Source of the DNA: Thermoplasmata archaeon
GTDB lineage: Archaea; Thermoplasmatota; Thermoplasmata; Thermoplasmatales; Thermoplasmataceae
Reading direction: 5' to 3'
Length of the DNA stretch: 36,347 nucleotides
Assembly (NCBI GenBank): GCA_021820245.1
Contig: JAKADT010000007.1
Span: forward strand, 1 to 36,347
This document shows, one piece after another, positions 19,875-29,831 of the stretch. A model generated the notes under the pieces. That model was not told the origin of the DNA. It made no database searches and was given only the letters and a program-made list of their open reading frames with translations. Every line of letters begins with the position of its first letter. Position 1 is the first letter of the stretch. The position numbers and the translations under genes were made by a program.

Positions 19875-21227
19875 ATGATTAATAATGACCAGAAAGCGAA
19901 GAGACTTTTTGGAACAAACGGCATAAGGGGAGTTCCCAATGAGGATCTTACACCCGAATTTTGCGCACATGTTGGACAGGCAATAGGAACGGTCTTCCAG
20001 ACAAAGAGTATTGCCATGGGCAGAGACACCAGAGTCAGCGGCGAGATGATATGGAGTGCCGTTGAATCAGGGATCCTGTCCACTGGAGTTAATGTAATCG
20101 ATCTTGGGATGCTTCCAACACCCGCAATTCAGTATTACTGCAAGGTACATGGGGTATATGGTGTCATAATAACCGCATCACACAACCCACCCAGGTTCAA
20201 CGGAATAAAGTGTATTGACAGGGATGGCACGGAGATGAGAAGGGAAGACGAGGAAAAGATCGAACTTGTGGTTGAACAGTCCGATTTTAAGAAGGTGACA
20301 GGAAAGGAGTGCGGATTGAAGACTTCATATCCTTCAGCGGTGGATGATTATATTGAAGGCATCAGGAAAATCATCACCCCTGAAAATGTGAAGAAGGCTG
20401 CGTTCCGTGTTGCCATTGACACCGGAAATGGAGCAGCGTTCAGAAGTTCCCCTGAACTGCTTACAGGACTGAACTGCAGAGTCGTTACCCTGAATGCGAA
20501 TCCGGATGGAAACTTCACCTCCAGGAATTCTGAGCCTAAACCTGAAAATCTCGGTGATCTTATAGCACTGATGAAAACTGGAAGGTTTGACCTCGGAGTG
20601 GCCCACGACGGAGATGCTGACAGGTGCGTTTTTGTTGACGAGAATGGGAATTTTGTTGACGGCGACAGAAGTCTGGCGCTCATTGTGAAATACTTCACCT
20701 CAAGGGGTTCAAAGGTCGTTACTCCAGTAAGCAGTTCCGACTGCATAGAGGATGTCTGTGCAAAAAATGGGGCAATCCTGGTAAAGACAAAGATAGGCGC
20801 CCCCATCGTATCGAGAACCATGATCAGGGAGAAGGCACTTATTGGCGGGGAGGAAAATGGAGGTATAATATACGGCAGGCATCAGTACTGCCGTGATGGA
20901 GCAATGACCATGGCACTTATCCTGGATCTTATGGCAAGAGAAAAGAAGAAACTCTCCGCCCTTCTTGGAGATCTACCGCAGTACTCCATGTACAAGACCT
21001 CAATTGAGCTGAAGGAAGAATGGAACGAGGTCCGCAAGCGGATACTCAACAGGGCAGGAGCCGAGGAGATCGATTTCACCGATGGTCTCAAACTATACCT
21101 CAGGGAGGGTTGGGTACTTGCAAGACCATCCGGAACGGAGCCAATCATCAGGATTTTTGCCCAGTCCAGTACACAGGAAAAGGCAAAATCACTGGTGGAA
21201 TTTATCGTGGAAATCGCCGCATCCTGA
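19875..21227 (+). CDS. glmM: Phosphoglucosamine mutase / phosphohexomutase family
   Basis: 450 aa; FGTNGIRG, TASHNPPRFNGIK, DGDADRC and RPSGTEPIIRIF motifs. Substrate not provable from sequence alone. Confidence 0.9.
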   Translation: MINNDQKAKRLFGTNGIRGVPNEDLTPEFCAHVGQAIGTVFQTKSIAMGRDTRVSGEMIWSAVESGILSTGVNVIDLGMLPTPAIQYYCKVHGVYGVIITASHNPPRFNGIKCIDRDGTEMRREDEEKIELVVEQSDFKKVTGKECGLKTSYPSAVDDYIEGIRKIITPENVKKAAFRVAIDTGNGAAFRSSPELLTGLNCRVVTLNANPDGNFTSRNSEPKPENLGDLIALMKTGRFDLGVAHDGDADRCVFVDENGNFVDGDRSLALIVKYFTSRGSKVVTPVSSSDCIEDVCAKNGAILVKTKIGAPIVSRTMIREKALIGGEENGGIIYGRHQYCRDGAMTMALILDLMAREKKKLSALLGDLPQYSMYKTSIELKEEWNEVRKRILNRAGAEEIDFTDGLKLYLREGWVLARPSGTEPIIRIFAQSSTQEKAKSLVEFIVEIAAS

Positions 21228-21286
21228 TTCTATTTTCCACAGATCTTTACAATGTGGGATCTTAAGAAATGAGGTCTTGGAATGGT

Positions 21287-21892
21287 TCAACTTGAATGAT
21301 AAGCGTCATTGAACCTCTTTAAGGCCGTGTAATTCCCGGCAACAGCAAACCAGATGAGCAGTACGACAGTTACCGTTACCCTTAAACTGAAGAAAGTAAG
21401 TGAACCGGGCATGAAAAACTGGACTAGTGTGAAAACGAGCATGAAGACAAGCCTGTCTGCTCTCCCAAGTATGCCGGAATAGTTTCTGCCCAGACCAAGT
21501 GCCTGTGACTGGGTACCCATATAACTGGTAAGCATTATGCCAATGACTGCCAGCAGACCGATTTTCAGATTCCCATACACACTTAAAACCATCCCCAGCA
21601 GAATGAAAATATCAGAGTACCTGTCAAAAACATGATCGATGAGGTCTCCCTTTCTGGACTGTAGATTCCTGATCCTGGCAACTTTTCCATCAAGTGCATC
21701 AAAAAGCGCTGAAAGTGCAATGGAGATAAATGAAAGGATGAGAAAATAGGATCCAATATAATAAAAAATACCAGCCAGTGCGGCCATTACAAGAGAAAGC
21801 AACGATATCGCATTTGGATTCATATTTAGAAATGGTGAGGAGAGTTTTGTCAGTGTCCCGTCAACTTTTGATCTGTAGGAATCCAGTACCAT
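21287..21892 (-). CDS. CDP-alcohol phosphatidyltransferase (archaetidylinositol phosphate synthase-like)
   Basis: CDP-alcohol motif DALDGKVARIRNLQSRKGDLIDHVFDRYSD. Confidence 0.85.
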   Translation of the reverse strand: MVLDSYRSKVDGTLTKLSSPFLNMNPNAISLLSLVMAALAGIFYYIGSYFLILSFISIALSALFDALDGKVARIRNLQSRKGDLIDHVFDRYSDIFILLGMVLSVYGNLKIGLLAVIGIMLTSYMGTQSQALGLGRNYSGILGRADRLVFMLVFTLVQFFMPGSLTFFSLRVTVTVVLLIWFAVAGNYTALKRFNDAYHSS

Positions 21893-21956
21893 GAACAGCC
21901 ATGACCTGCTTGATTTTAATTTTTGTCAGTTTGTTACAGGAACTTCTTCAACCCGT

Positions 21957-22409
21957 TCATTTTACGTAAATCGGTTCCAGAATCTTCAATATCTCCTCCG
22001 GAAGTTTTTCCCTGTTCCATCCTTTATTCTTGACAGTAAATATTCTTACTGATGGTAAAAGATCCAGGGCTTCGGAATAGATTGTCCCTGATTCCTGTAC
22101 CTCAATGTTCTGTTCTGTCTTTTCCCGACCATAACCCCTTGAATCGTATACTTTCCTCAGATCTTCTGGGTCCCTCTCAAGTATTATGACATGAGTGCAG
22201 TACATCAGATGCGAATAGTGTCCCTCGATTATGGCATATAATTTTGTATCAAGTTTCTCCCTGAGACATTGAATGCTGGCTTCGTCGCCAGTAATGCATC
22301 CCATTGACCTTCCCAGTTCCGCAAGGCTGTAGCATTTGAAACCACTCTGGTTCAGCATATGGCATATCATGGTCTTTCCTGTGCCCGGGACCCCCGTAAT
22401 TCCGATCAG
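21957..22409 (-). CDS. AK6/Fap7-like adenylate kinase with probable CTG start
   Basis: P-loop GITGVPGTGKT. No ATG/GTG/TTG in this frame between ATG 22520 (deep inside tiaS) and the P-loop; CTG at 22409-22407 overlaps the tiaS stop as CTGA with an upstream GGGAG. Confidence 0.7.
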   Translation of the reverse strand: MIGITGVPGTGKTMICHMLNQSGFKCYSLAELGRSMGCITGDEASIQCLREKLDTKLYAIIEGHYSHLMYCTHVIILERDPEDLRKVYDSRGYGREKTEQNIEVQESGTIYSEALDLLPSVRIFTVKNKGWNREKLPEEILKILEPIYVK

Positions 22410-23719
22410 GCAAACAACTCCCTTTTCTCTTTTTCCATGCTTATGGGGGAAAAACCAAAAGGCATTGAAAGGTGCCTTCTTGCCATCACGGGCACATTGT
22501 ATTTTCCAGGCTTCAACCATCTTTTTTTCTCGTTGTATGCTGGAATACTGGATCTGGTCCCGCACTTTTCACATTCATAACTGAATTTCCCGCGATTCGC
22601 CATTCTGTCTTCACACTCCCTGCAGATGGGTGGAAAACGGACGTATTCTCTGGAAATGCTGTGTATTTCCATTTTTTCAATGTTGATTGTATCTTTTAGG
22701 AATGATCCGTAAATGGTTATGAAATCCCCAGGGAGAAGCTGCCTGAAAGATGACCTGAATTCCTTTGTGGGCTCAAATGCGGCCATTCTGACCTCCCTGC
22801 CGCTGACAGTCAGGGTTGAGAAATAGTGCGAACCCCCTGATGTGAACGGCCTGGATCCAACGGATCCCGTGATCCTGTATGTATGCAAATCCTGGAGATC
22901 CCCTCCATAGTGTTCAACGTGATCATCAGTACCCTGATTTGTTTCAAAAAGAATCACTGAGTCCAGTTCAAACGGCAATTTACGGTTAATTGTGTCTGAT
23001 GCCTGCAGAAGACTATCCCTGTTTACACCTCTTATACCGTATACCACTGGAGTCCTGGGATTTGGGAAAATGGCAGGATACCTGTTATGGATATCCACGC
23101 TGTTGAACGTTCCATCCACACCGTCGGCGTATAATGCTGCCTCCATTTTTATATCTTCCGGGATTTGATGTGCACCTTCCCTGTACCCGATTATCTCATA
23201 AGTCATGCGTTTTCCTCTCCATGCCATGGCAGCCGATGAACCTATGATGCCTCTTCCGTTCCCAATTCCACCAAATTTTGATCCAAGTTCCATGTTCGAT
23301 CTTACCGCATGATCCAGACCCACTTCGCCTGTTACAGCCTCCTTGTACATATATTCAGGAAAAAGATCTGGAGAAACAACCATTCCGGGGTTAGTGTTCT
23401 CCTCTCTCTGGTAATTTTTCTCCACAATGCTGTAAATATCATCAAAAATGGATTCAGGATCTTCCTCACCCTCTGACCCTTCGTAAGAATAAACAGGATC
23501 ACCCCTGATATAACCGCACAGAGTTTTATTGCCGTTTCCCTTTCCGACCCTTACCCTTACTGCGCCATTACCCCTTGTCTTGTATGGTATGTTGGGATTC
23601 AGCCTAACAAGGGAAGGATACCCTATCAGATCGTATTTACCTGTCCTGATGAGTTCAGTGACCAGGAATGTGGTGCACATCGCATTTCTCGAATCCGTGT
23701 CGTCAAATGATATATACAC
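22406..23719 (-). CDS. tiaS: tRNA(Ile2) 2-agmatinylcytidine synthetase
   Basis: 437 aa; MYISFDDTDSRNAMCTTFLVTELI, GNGRGIIGSSAAMAW, C-terminal zinc ribbon CRECEDRMANRGKFSYECEKCGTR. Confidence 0.93.
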   Translation of the reverse strand: MYISFDDTDSRNAMCTTFLVTELIRTGKYDLIGYPSLVRLNPNIPYKTRGNGAVRVRVGKGNGNKTLCGYIRGDPVYSYEGSEGEEDPESIFDDIYSIVEKNYQREENTNPGMVVSPDLFPEYMYKEAVTGEVGLDHAVRSNMELGSKFGGIGNGRGIIGSSAAMAWRGKRMTYEIIGYREGAHQIPEDIKMEAALYADGVDGTFNSVDIHNRYPAIFPNPRTPVVYGIRGVNRDSLLQASDTINRKLPFELDSVILFETNQGTDDHVEHYGGDLQDLHTYRITGSVGSRPFTSGGSHYFSTLTVSGREVRMAAFEPTKEFRSSFRQLLPGDFITIYGSFLKDTINIEKMEIHSISREYVRFPPICRECEDRMANRGKFSYECEKCGTRSSIPAYNEKKRWLKPGKYNVPVMARRHLSMPFGFSPISMEKEKRELFA

Positions 23720-24496
23720 TCAGGCTCCAAATCTCCTTTTCCTTGACTGATACGAACTGATTGCACGAAGGAAATCCACCTTTTTTAGCTCAGGCCAGTT
23801 GACGTCGGAAAAATAAAGCTCCGAATAGGCCGATTGCCACAGGAGGAAATTAGATATACGCTCCTCCCCGCTTGTCCTGAGGATCAGATCAGGATCCGGG
23901 ATTGAACCGTCGTAAAGGTACTTACGGAATTTCTTCTCGTCTATGGCGTCAAGATCCTCCTTTCCGGACTGAACATCCCTTACAAGCCTCTTAATTGCAT
24001 TTATTATCTCCTCACGTCCGCCATATCCTATTGCGAGATTGAACTTGAAATTCTTGAAACCTCTTGTCGTCTTCTCCACCTCCCTGATGGTCTCCTTCAG
24101 GTAATCCGGAAGCCTGGTTATCTCTCCAATAACCTTCACCTTGATCCCGTTCTTTCTAATTCGTTCGTCTTTCATCAGGTCTTTGAATGCCTCATCTATC
24201 AGATGAAAGAGGAAATCCACCTCACTGTTGTCTCTCTTGAAATTCTCCGTTGAGAAACCGTAAACAGTTACAATCTTGACTCCGATCTCCATGCACCACT
24301 CCAGAACCTCCTCCAGCTTCTCCTTTCCCCTCAGGTGTCCCTGATTGTCTGATAATCCCACCGATCTTGCATAGCGCCTGTTGCCATCAGTAATTATGCC
24401 TATATGTTTTGGTATGGGGTACTGCTTAATCTCCTCAATGAGCACTTTTTCGTATACTTCACCCGCCAGATTACCTATCCTTCTTCCAATGCTCAT
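23720..24496 (-). CDS. uppS: cis-prenyltransferase (polyprenyl diphosphate synthase, UppS-type)
   Basis: 258 aa; HIGIITDGNRRYAR, VYGFSTENFKR, FNLAIGYGGREEI, DLILRTSGEERISNFLLWQSAYSELYF. Confidence 0.95.
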   Translation of the reverse strand: MSIGRRIGNLAGEVYEKVLIEEIKQYPIPKHIGIITDGNRRYARSVGLSDNQGHLRGKEKLEEVLEWCMEIGVKIVTVYGFSTENFKRDNSEVDFLFHLIDEAFKDLMKDERIRKNGIKVKVIGEITRLPDYLKETIREVEKTTRGFKNFKFNLAIGYGGREEIINAIKRLVRDVQSGKEDLDAIDEKKFRKYLYDGSIPDPDLILRTSGEERISNFLLWQSAYSELYFSDVNWPELKKVDFLRAISSYQSRKRRFGA

Positions 24497-24550
24497 GTTT
24501 CACTTACCCTTCCCCATCTTCATTATTAATTGACTTTAATTATTTTCCCA

Positions 24551-25516
24551 TCAAACAGCCGTTTTAACCAGTTCCATTGAATATACATTGAGGAACTTCG
24601 AATAACCGTGGACTATTCTTTTGCTCCTGAGTTCAAGCCCCATGTCCCTGAACCTTTCCATTCTTTTCTCCAGACCCGCATCATCAAGTATCTCATAATA
24701 ATTTATCTTTCCGCCCCTGCGAAGTGAGGCATATGCTTTTTCTATAAATGAGAAAGAACTGTGTGGTAGATTCATAATAATCCTGTCCATTCCCCTGTAA
24801 TTTTCAATCATATGAGATGAATCTCCAAGTTGAGGGAAGATCTGCCCATAAATCCTGTTCATTGCTATGTTTTCATTCATCATATTAATTGCAGCGGGAT
24901 TGCTGTCGAAGGCATAGATTTCACATTTTTTCATACTCGCTATTGTTATGGAAAAGGGACCTATTCCCGCAAACATATCAATGATTCGTTCACCATCTTC
25001 GGTTCCCTTTGCGACTATATAACGTTCCGTGGCCAGCCTTGGTGAAAAATAGGCGCTTCCAACATCCACTGCGAACCTCAGGCCATTTTCCCTGTACATG
25101 GTTTTCGTGCTATTCTCCCCACAGATAAGTTCCAGATCTCTTGTCCTGAATTCACCCTTTACTCCCTTATCGAGAAATACTGACCGTATATTTTTCCTGG
25201 ATTCCATTATGTTTCTGGCTAGTTTCTCCGGATCGTCCATTTCCCCCCTTTTCATTATTGCAATGCTACCTATGACGTCGTATGAACCTGAAAACTTAAC
25301 CGGTTTTACTGATCTTCTCAAATCTGGTCTTCCATCATGCTTCAACCTGAAATACCCCATGGCGATCCGTGGAAGTTCCTGTTGAACTTTAAGTGGTATT
25401 AAGACCGAATCACCCTCAGCTATGACCTTATAGTTGCAGTCCACGGCGTCAAGATCCCGAAGCTTTTTCAGCATGTTCTGAGCCTCTTTCCTTGGTACAG
25501 AGAGATGGTCAATCAT
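24551..25516 (-). CDS. tRNA methyltransferase/aminocarboxypropyltransferase, Trm5/Taw2-like
   Basis: 321 aa; AVDVGSAYFSPRLATER, DMFAGIGPFSITIA, IIMNLPHSSFSFIEKA. Confidence 0.87.
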   Translation of the reverse strand: MIDHLSVPRKEAQNMLKKLRDLDAVDCNYKVIAEGDSVLIPLKVQQELPRIAMGYFRLKHDGRPDLRRSVKPVKFSGSYDVIGSIAIMKRGEMDDPEKLARNIMESRKNIRSVFLDKGVKGEFRTRDLELICGENSTKTMYRENGLRFAVDVGSAYFSPRLATERYIVAKGTEDGERIIDMFAGIGPFSITIASMKKCEIYAFDSNPAAINMMNENIAMNRIYGQIFPQLGDSSHMIENYRGMDRIIMNLPHSSFSFIEKAYASLRRGGKINYYEILDDAGLEKRMERFRDMGLELRSKRIVHGYSKFLNVYSMELVKTAV

Positions 25517-27594
25517 GATCTGATTTCACCTGTTATCCTTCTTGCATTCCTTATTGTTTCCTGTGCAAGCCTGGTTGAAAACCCTGGAATAAGCGATATC
25601 AGTTCCGGGGTGGATCTGGAAATGTCTTCCAGCGTCTTGAGACCTGACGAGAATAGCCTCCTGGCTCTTACACGACCTATTCCTGAAATCATTGTCAGGT
25701 TTATTATCTCCTCCCTTACTCCTTCCTTTATCCTGTAGTTGAGGTTTTCAAGATCCCTCCTGATCTCTGCCTTGTACATGGAAGAAAGCCTCGCAAGTGA
25801 GTATGAAATCCAGTCGCATGATGAAACTTTTGCCTGTATGTCTCCGGGGCCGATGTTAAACTTTTCCGAAATTCTGTTAATTGGAACCTCGTTGATCCAG
25901 TCCATAAGAACCATTGCAGTCTTTGCACTGTGTACTTCATCTTCTGTTTGGAAAATTATGTTCTGATCCATGAAATATTCCATTATGTACTCAACCTCAT
26001 CCCTGTTAGCCCTGAAATTCAACACATCAGGAGTGGTGCAGATTGTGTACAGAGCCAGAATATCACTGTGCTTCTCCTTGAAATAGTCCCTCAGTATTAT
26101 TGCTGTTTTTGGATCTATATACAGATCGCTGACAGTTTTCCCGAATTTTGTAACAGTGAATATACCCATGGTATTCTTGATGAACTCGTTATCCTTGAGA
26201 AATTCCAAAATTCCCTCAATTTTATTTTCACTTACCATTTCCTGTGTTTTTCCGGCGAATGTACTTGAAAGAAAATCCATGATGCTCGCGGTTGAGGTAG
26301 CTATACCCATTGAGATTAAACCGAGGACATTAAACCTAAGGAGACTGTCCTGAAGCATCCCGGATTTCACTGGTTCAGGGTCCGTGGAAAGGTAGGTGTT
26401 TGCCATGTCGAAGGAAGTTTTTGATGCAGCATAGAGGTAAGCATATCCTTCACTGTCATACTGTGGTCTTCCAGCTCTGCCAAGCATCTGCTGTATCTCC
26501 ATGTTTGGCAGGAACTGTGAATATCCATTTGAATAACGTGTAAGGTCTCTTATGACAACGACTCTTGCTGGAAGATTTACACCTGCAGCAAGTGTAGGTG
26601 TGGCCACCAGAACCTTCAGAAGTCCCTCCCTGAACCCTTTTTCAATTCTTGTTCTTGTTTCCCCGGAAAGTCCGGCATGATGGAAACTTACACCGTTTTG
26701 AACCAGATCTCTTAAGGTTTCCTCGTACCTGTCAGTTTCTCCTTTTTCGGGGAAAAAATCTAAATTTTTCATTATTAGATTCGTATCCATCCCGAGAGAT
26801 ATCCTCTTTGCATAGTCCTCAGATCTCTTCCTGGAGTTGACGAATACAAGTGTCTGTCCGCCCCTTGAAAGGTGTGAGTTCACTACGCTGATCACCTCAT
26901 CCTCGCCTTTCAGTTTTTCCTCTTCTCCGTCCAGGTAAGTTATTTTTTTTCTGTAAATGATTCCGGACCTAAGGGGAACCGGTCTGAAATCACTGTTCAC
27001 AGTAGTTGATCCAAGCCATTCCGCAACATCACCTATATTGGATATTGTTGCGGAAAGAGCAAGTATTCTTATTGCCGGGTTCACATATTTAATGGTTGAA
27101 ATTACCATCTCGAGTTTTGGCCCTCTGGACTCGTCTCCCAACAGGTGGACCTCATCCGCCACAACCAGGCCCAGTTCATCCGCAACGGAAGGATCGTGGT
27201 GAAGAAGTGAGTCCGCTTTTTCTGATGTGCATACAATGACATCGAAGTTTTTTATAAACGAGGGAGATGTATCGTACTCACCTATGGAAAGTGCAACCCT
27301 TATTCCAAGTTTTCCGAGTCTGGAAAGTTCAGAGTATTTTTCACTTGCAAGAGCTTTAAGCGGGACGATATATATTGATCTGAGACCCTTCTTGAAAGTT
27401 TCATATATGGCTGAATAGGCCACCAGTGACTTTCCAGCAGCTGTTGGAACAGATACCACCACATTGTTTCCTTCCCGGAATTTACTTATTGCCTCCTCCT
27501 GGTGTGGATAAAGGTCAAAATCCTTCCCGTCAAACAGATCCAGAAACTCAGAAGGATATCCAAGCCCACCTATTTTCATCTTAACTGACAACAT
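25513..27594 (-). CDS. hel308: ATP-dependent DNA helicase Hel308
   Basis: SF2 Ski2-like: VPTAAGKSLVAYSA, VADEVHLLGDESRGPKLE, LVFVNSRKRSEDYAKR, QMLGRAGRPQYDSEG, C-terminal HhH. Start placed at internal ATG 27594; ORF opens at 27609. ATGA overlap with the Trm5-like gene. Confidence 0.93.
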   Translation of the reverse strand: MLSVKMKIGGLGYPSEFLDLFDGKDFDLYPHQEEAISKFREGNNVVVSVPTAAGKSLVAYSAIYETFKKGLRSIYIVPLKALASEKYSELSRLGKLGIRVALSIGEYDTSPSFIKNFDVIVCTSEKADSLLHHDPSVADELGLVVADEVHLLGDESRGPKLEMVISTIKYVNPAIRILALSATISNIGDVAEWLGSTTVNSDFRPVPLRSGIIYRKKITYLDGEEEKLKGEDEVISVVNSHLSRGGQTLVFVNSRKRSEDYAKRISLGMDTNLIMKNLDFFPEKGETDRYEETLRDLVQNGVSFHHAGLSGETRTRIEKGFREGLLKVLVATPTLAAGVNLPARVVVIRDLTRYSNGYSQFLPNMEIQQMLGRAGRPQYDSEGYAYLYAASKTSFDMANTYLSTDPEPVKSGMLQDSLLRFNVLGLISMGIATSTASIMDFLSSTFAGKTQEMVSENKIEGILEFLKDNEFIKNTMGIFTVTKFGKTVSDLYIDPKTAIILRDYFKEKHSDILALYTICTTPDVLNFRANRDEVEYIMEYFMDQNIIFQTEDEVHSAKTAMVLMDWINEVPINRISEKFNIGPGDIQAKVSSCDWISYSLARLSSMYKAEIRRDLENLNYRIKEGVREEIINLTMISGIGRVRARRLFSSGLKTLEDISRSTPELISLIPGFSTRLAQETIRNARRITGEIRS

Positions 27595-27660
27595 AGCTAA
27601 TTGAATCATAAATATTGCTGCAAATGCATCATTTTTATCCTACAATGGCATAGACCAGGG

Positions 27661-28302
27661 ATGGATGGTAGACCCCACATCATAATAAACGTGGCACAGA
27701 GCATTAATGGAATGATAGCCGGTGCCAACGGAAGGAGAGTTTCCATATCATCAAGAGAAGACTGGAAAAGAGTTCGAGATCTCAGGAGGAGTTGCGACGG
27801 CATCATGATTGGTGCCAGAACTGTCATAAATGATGATCCATACCTGGACACCAGCGATCATTTTAAAGCTGAAGAGAAACTCCCTGCGAGAATAATACTT
27901 GACAGAATGTTGAGAATAAGCCCTGAATCTCATGTTCTTGACCGTAGAACAAGAACAATAGTTTTCACTTCAGTCAGTGGAAGGAAACTTGATGGAGCCG
28001 AAATAGTCAGGAGAAATGATGATGAACTGTACATCGGGAATATAGTTCATGACCTTTACCACATGGGTTTTCGGAGAATACTTGTTGAAGGTGGAAAGGA
28101 CGTTATCACCCAGTTTCTTAATGCAGGAGTTTTTGATGAGTTCTTTCTCTTTATTGGAAACATAATCATAGAGAGGGGTGGTCTTCTTCTGCTCGAGCCT
28201 TCTTTTGATCTCGGAGATGCGTCAATGGAAACAAAAGTATACGAAGATGGTATTCTTATGAGATTGAATCCTGGAAAATTGAGGGATGGATTGAAATGGT
28301 AA
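27661..28302 (+). CDS. RibD-C family reductase (2,5-diamino-6-ribosylamino-4(3H)-pyrimidinone 5'-phosphate reductase-like)
   Basis: MDGRPHIIINVAQSINGMIAGANGRRVSISSREDWKRV, DGIMIGARTVINDDPYL, RRILVEGGKDVITQFL. Start trimmed from 27601. Confidence 0.87.
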   Translation: MDGRPHIIINVAQSINGMIAGANGRRVSISSREDWKRVRDLRRSCDGIMIGARTVINDDPYLDTSDHFKAEEKLPARIILDRMLRISPESHVLDRRTRTIVFTSVSGRKLDGAEIVRRNDDELYIGNIVHDLYHMGFRRILVEGGKDVITQFLNAGVFDEFFLFIGNIIIERGGLLLLEPSFDLGDASMETKVYEDGILMRLNPGKLRDGLKW

Positions 28303-29525
28303 GCAATGGATTTTTAAGATTGAGCTGGGCCAGGGATCATATGCCGGTTTCAGCACAGATAAGGAAAAGATTTGAAAAAGAAAAGCCGTTTAAGGGGCTT
28401 AATGTCAGTATGGCGTTGCATGTTGAGGCAAAGACAGGTGTTTTCGCACTCCTTCTGAAGGAGGGTGGGGCAAATATAACCATGTCCTCATGTAACCCCT
28501 TAAGCTCCGATGATGCGGTTGTAGAATCATTGAAAAGTGATTACGGCATGAAGGTCTTTGCAAAAAAAGGGGAAACCGAAGAAGAGTACTATGAATACCT
28601 GCACAGGACTCTGGACACTCCACCAGACATTATAATTGATGATGGAGGGGATCTTACAAAACTGGTACTTGAAGAGAGGAAGGATCTCATCCAGAGACTT
28701 CGCGGAGGAAACGAAGAGACCACGACAGGAGTTGTAAGACTTAAAGCCATGGAGAAGGATGGTGCAATGAAATTCCCAATGTTTGATGTCAACGATGCCC
28801 AGATGAAACACTTTTTTGACAACAGGTACGGTACAGGGCAGAGTACACTTGACGGGATCATGAATGCAACAAACCTCCTTATTGCCGGTTCCAACGTTAC
28901 CGTGGCGGGATACGGATTTTGTGGAAAGGGAGTCGCAATGAGAATGAAGGGACTTGGTGCCAATGTAACAGTAACGGAGATAGATCCTGTAAAGGCAGTT
29001 GAAGCCCTGATGGATGGATTTCAGGTAAAGCCCATGTCACAGGCCCTTAAGGAATCAGACTTTGTGGTTACAGTTACAGGGATGAAAGGCGTAATAAAAT
29101 ATGAGGATCTTCTGACAGCCAAACCCGGAGTTGTTCTTTCCAATTCCGGGCACTTCAACAACGAAATATGTTTTACTGATCTTGAAAAGAGATCCATTAA
29201 GAAGGAGAAGGTCAGGGATCTTGTTACTGCCTACAGGCTTGAAAATGGGAATCTTGTAAATCTCATTGCGGATGGCAGGCTCGTGAATCTCGCTGCAGGC
29301 CAGGGCCACCCCGTTGAGATAATGGATATGAGCTTTGCAATCCAGGCACTCACAGCTGAATATCTTGCGAAAAACTATGATCATCTTGAAAACATAGTTT
29401 ATCCTGTTCCTCCAGAGATCGACAGCGAGGTTGCCAGGATCAAACTCAGGGCAATGAATATCAGTATTGATAATCTCAGTGAGGAACAGGTAAGATATGC
29501 CGATTCGTGGCAGGAAGGTACCTGA
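28296..29525 (+). CDS. ahcY: S-adenosyl-L-homocysteine hydrolase
   Basis: 409 aa; WARDHMPV, GYGFCGKGVAMRMKGLGANVTVTEIDPVKAVEALMDGF, C-terminal QVRYADSW. Confidence 0.96.
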   Translation: MVSNGFLRLSWARDHMPVSAQIRKRFEKEKPFKGLNVSMALHVEAKTGVFALLLKEGGANITMSSCNPLSSDDAVVESLKSDYGMKVFAKKGETEEEYYEYLHRTLDTPPDIIIDDGGDLTKLVLEERKDLIQRLRGGNEETTTGVVRLKAMEKDGAMKFPMFDVNDAQMKHFFDNRYGTGQSTLDGIMNATNLLIAGSNVTVAGYGFCGKGVAMRMKGLGANVTVTEIDPVKAVEALMDGFQVKPMSQALKESDFVVTVTGMKGVIKYEDLLTAKPGVVLSNSGHFNNEICFTDLEKRSIKKEKVRDLVTAYRLENGNLVNLIADGRLVNLAAGQGHPVEIMDMSFAIQALTAEYLAKNYDHLENIVYPVPPEIDSEVARIKLRAMNISIDNLSEEQVRYADSWQEGT

Positions 29526-29571
29526 TTTATCCTGGTGATCTTGAATATTCCATTTCCCGGTAGTTGATCAG

Positions 29572-29587
29572 GGGTCTTTGAAGACCT
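29572..29587. other. Short hairpin 47 nt after the ahcY stop
   Basis: GGTCTT-tg-AAGACC perfect arms at 29573-29586, extendable by a G-T pair. Confidence 0.35.
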
Positions 29588-29689
29588 GGTGATAGATATG
29601 AGAGAAAGGCAGGAGTTAGTGGGAAGAGATACGTTCACAATTGCGGGCGATTTGCATATACCATCGTCTGTGAATCTATGTTTAAAAAG

Positions 29690-29779
29690 GGAAGGAACTC
29701 CCGGCGTTCAGATCTTAAAGACCTTCCTGACACACCCCCATTGGACCCACAACCCCGCGGAACCAGGCCTGAAGGTTCC
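29690..29779. other. Candidate structured RNA element / 5' leader upstream of apgM
   Basis: GC-rich patch with nested complementarity: GGAAGG (29690-29695) with CCTTCC (29722-29727), and GGAACC (29759-29764) with GGTTCC (29774-29779). Confidence 0.3.
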
Positions 29780-29831
29780 CGTCGTAAACATGCGCTGTGA
29801 ACCAATAATTAAAAATGGAGGAGAAAAGAAG

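Noticed and set aside
19718-20083. Minus-strand 121-aa ORF over the start of glmM
   Set aside because: Antisense to two well-supported genes; no domain signal.
20348-20821. Minus-strand 157-aa ORF inside glmM
   Set aside because: Antisense shadow of a strongly conserved enzyme.
22406-22584. Plus-strand ORFs of 73-82 aa antisense to the tiaS/kinase junction
   Set aside because: Shadow ORFs with no start context or domain.
29690-29790. Possible tRNA on either strand in the apgM upstream gap
   Set aside because: An anticodon-like GGTCTTTAAGATC was inspected, but the stem does not pair and no T-arm GTTCGAATC-type motif or acceptor stem was found.
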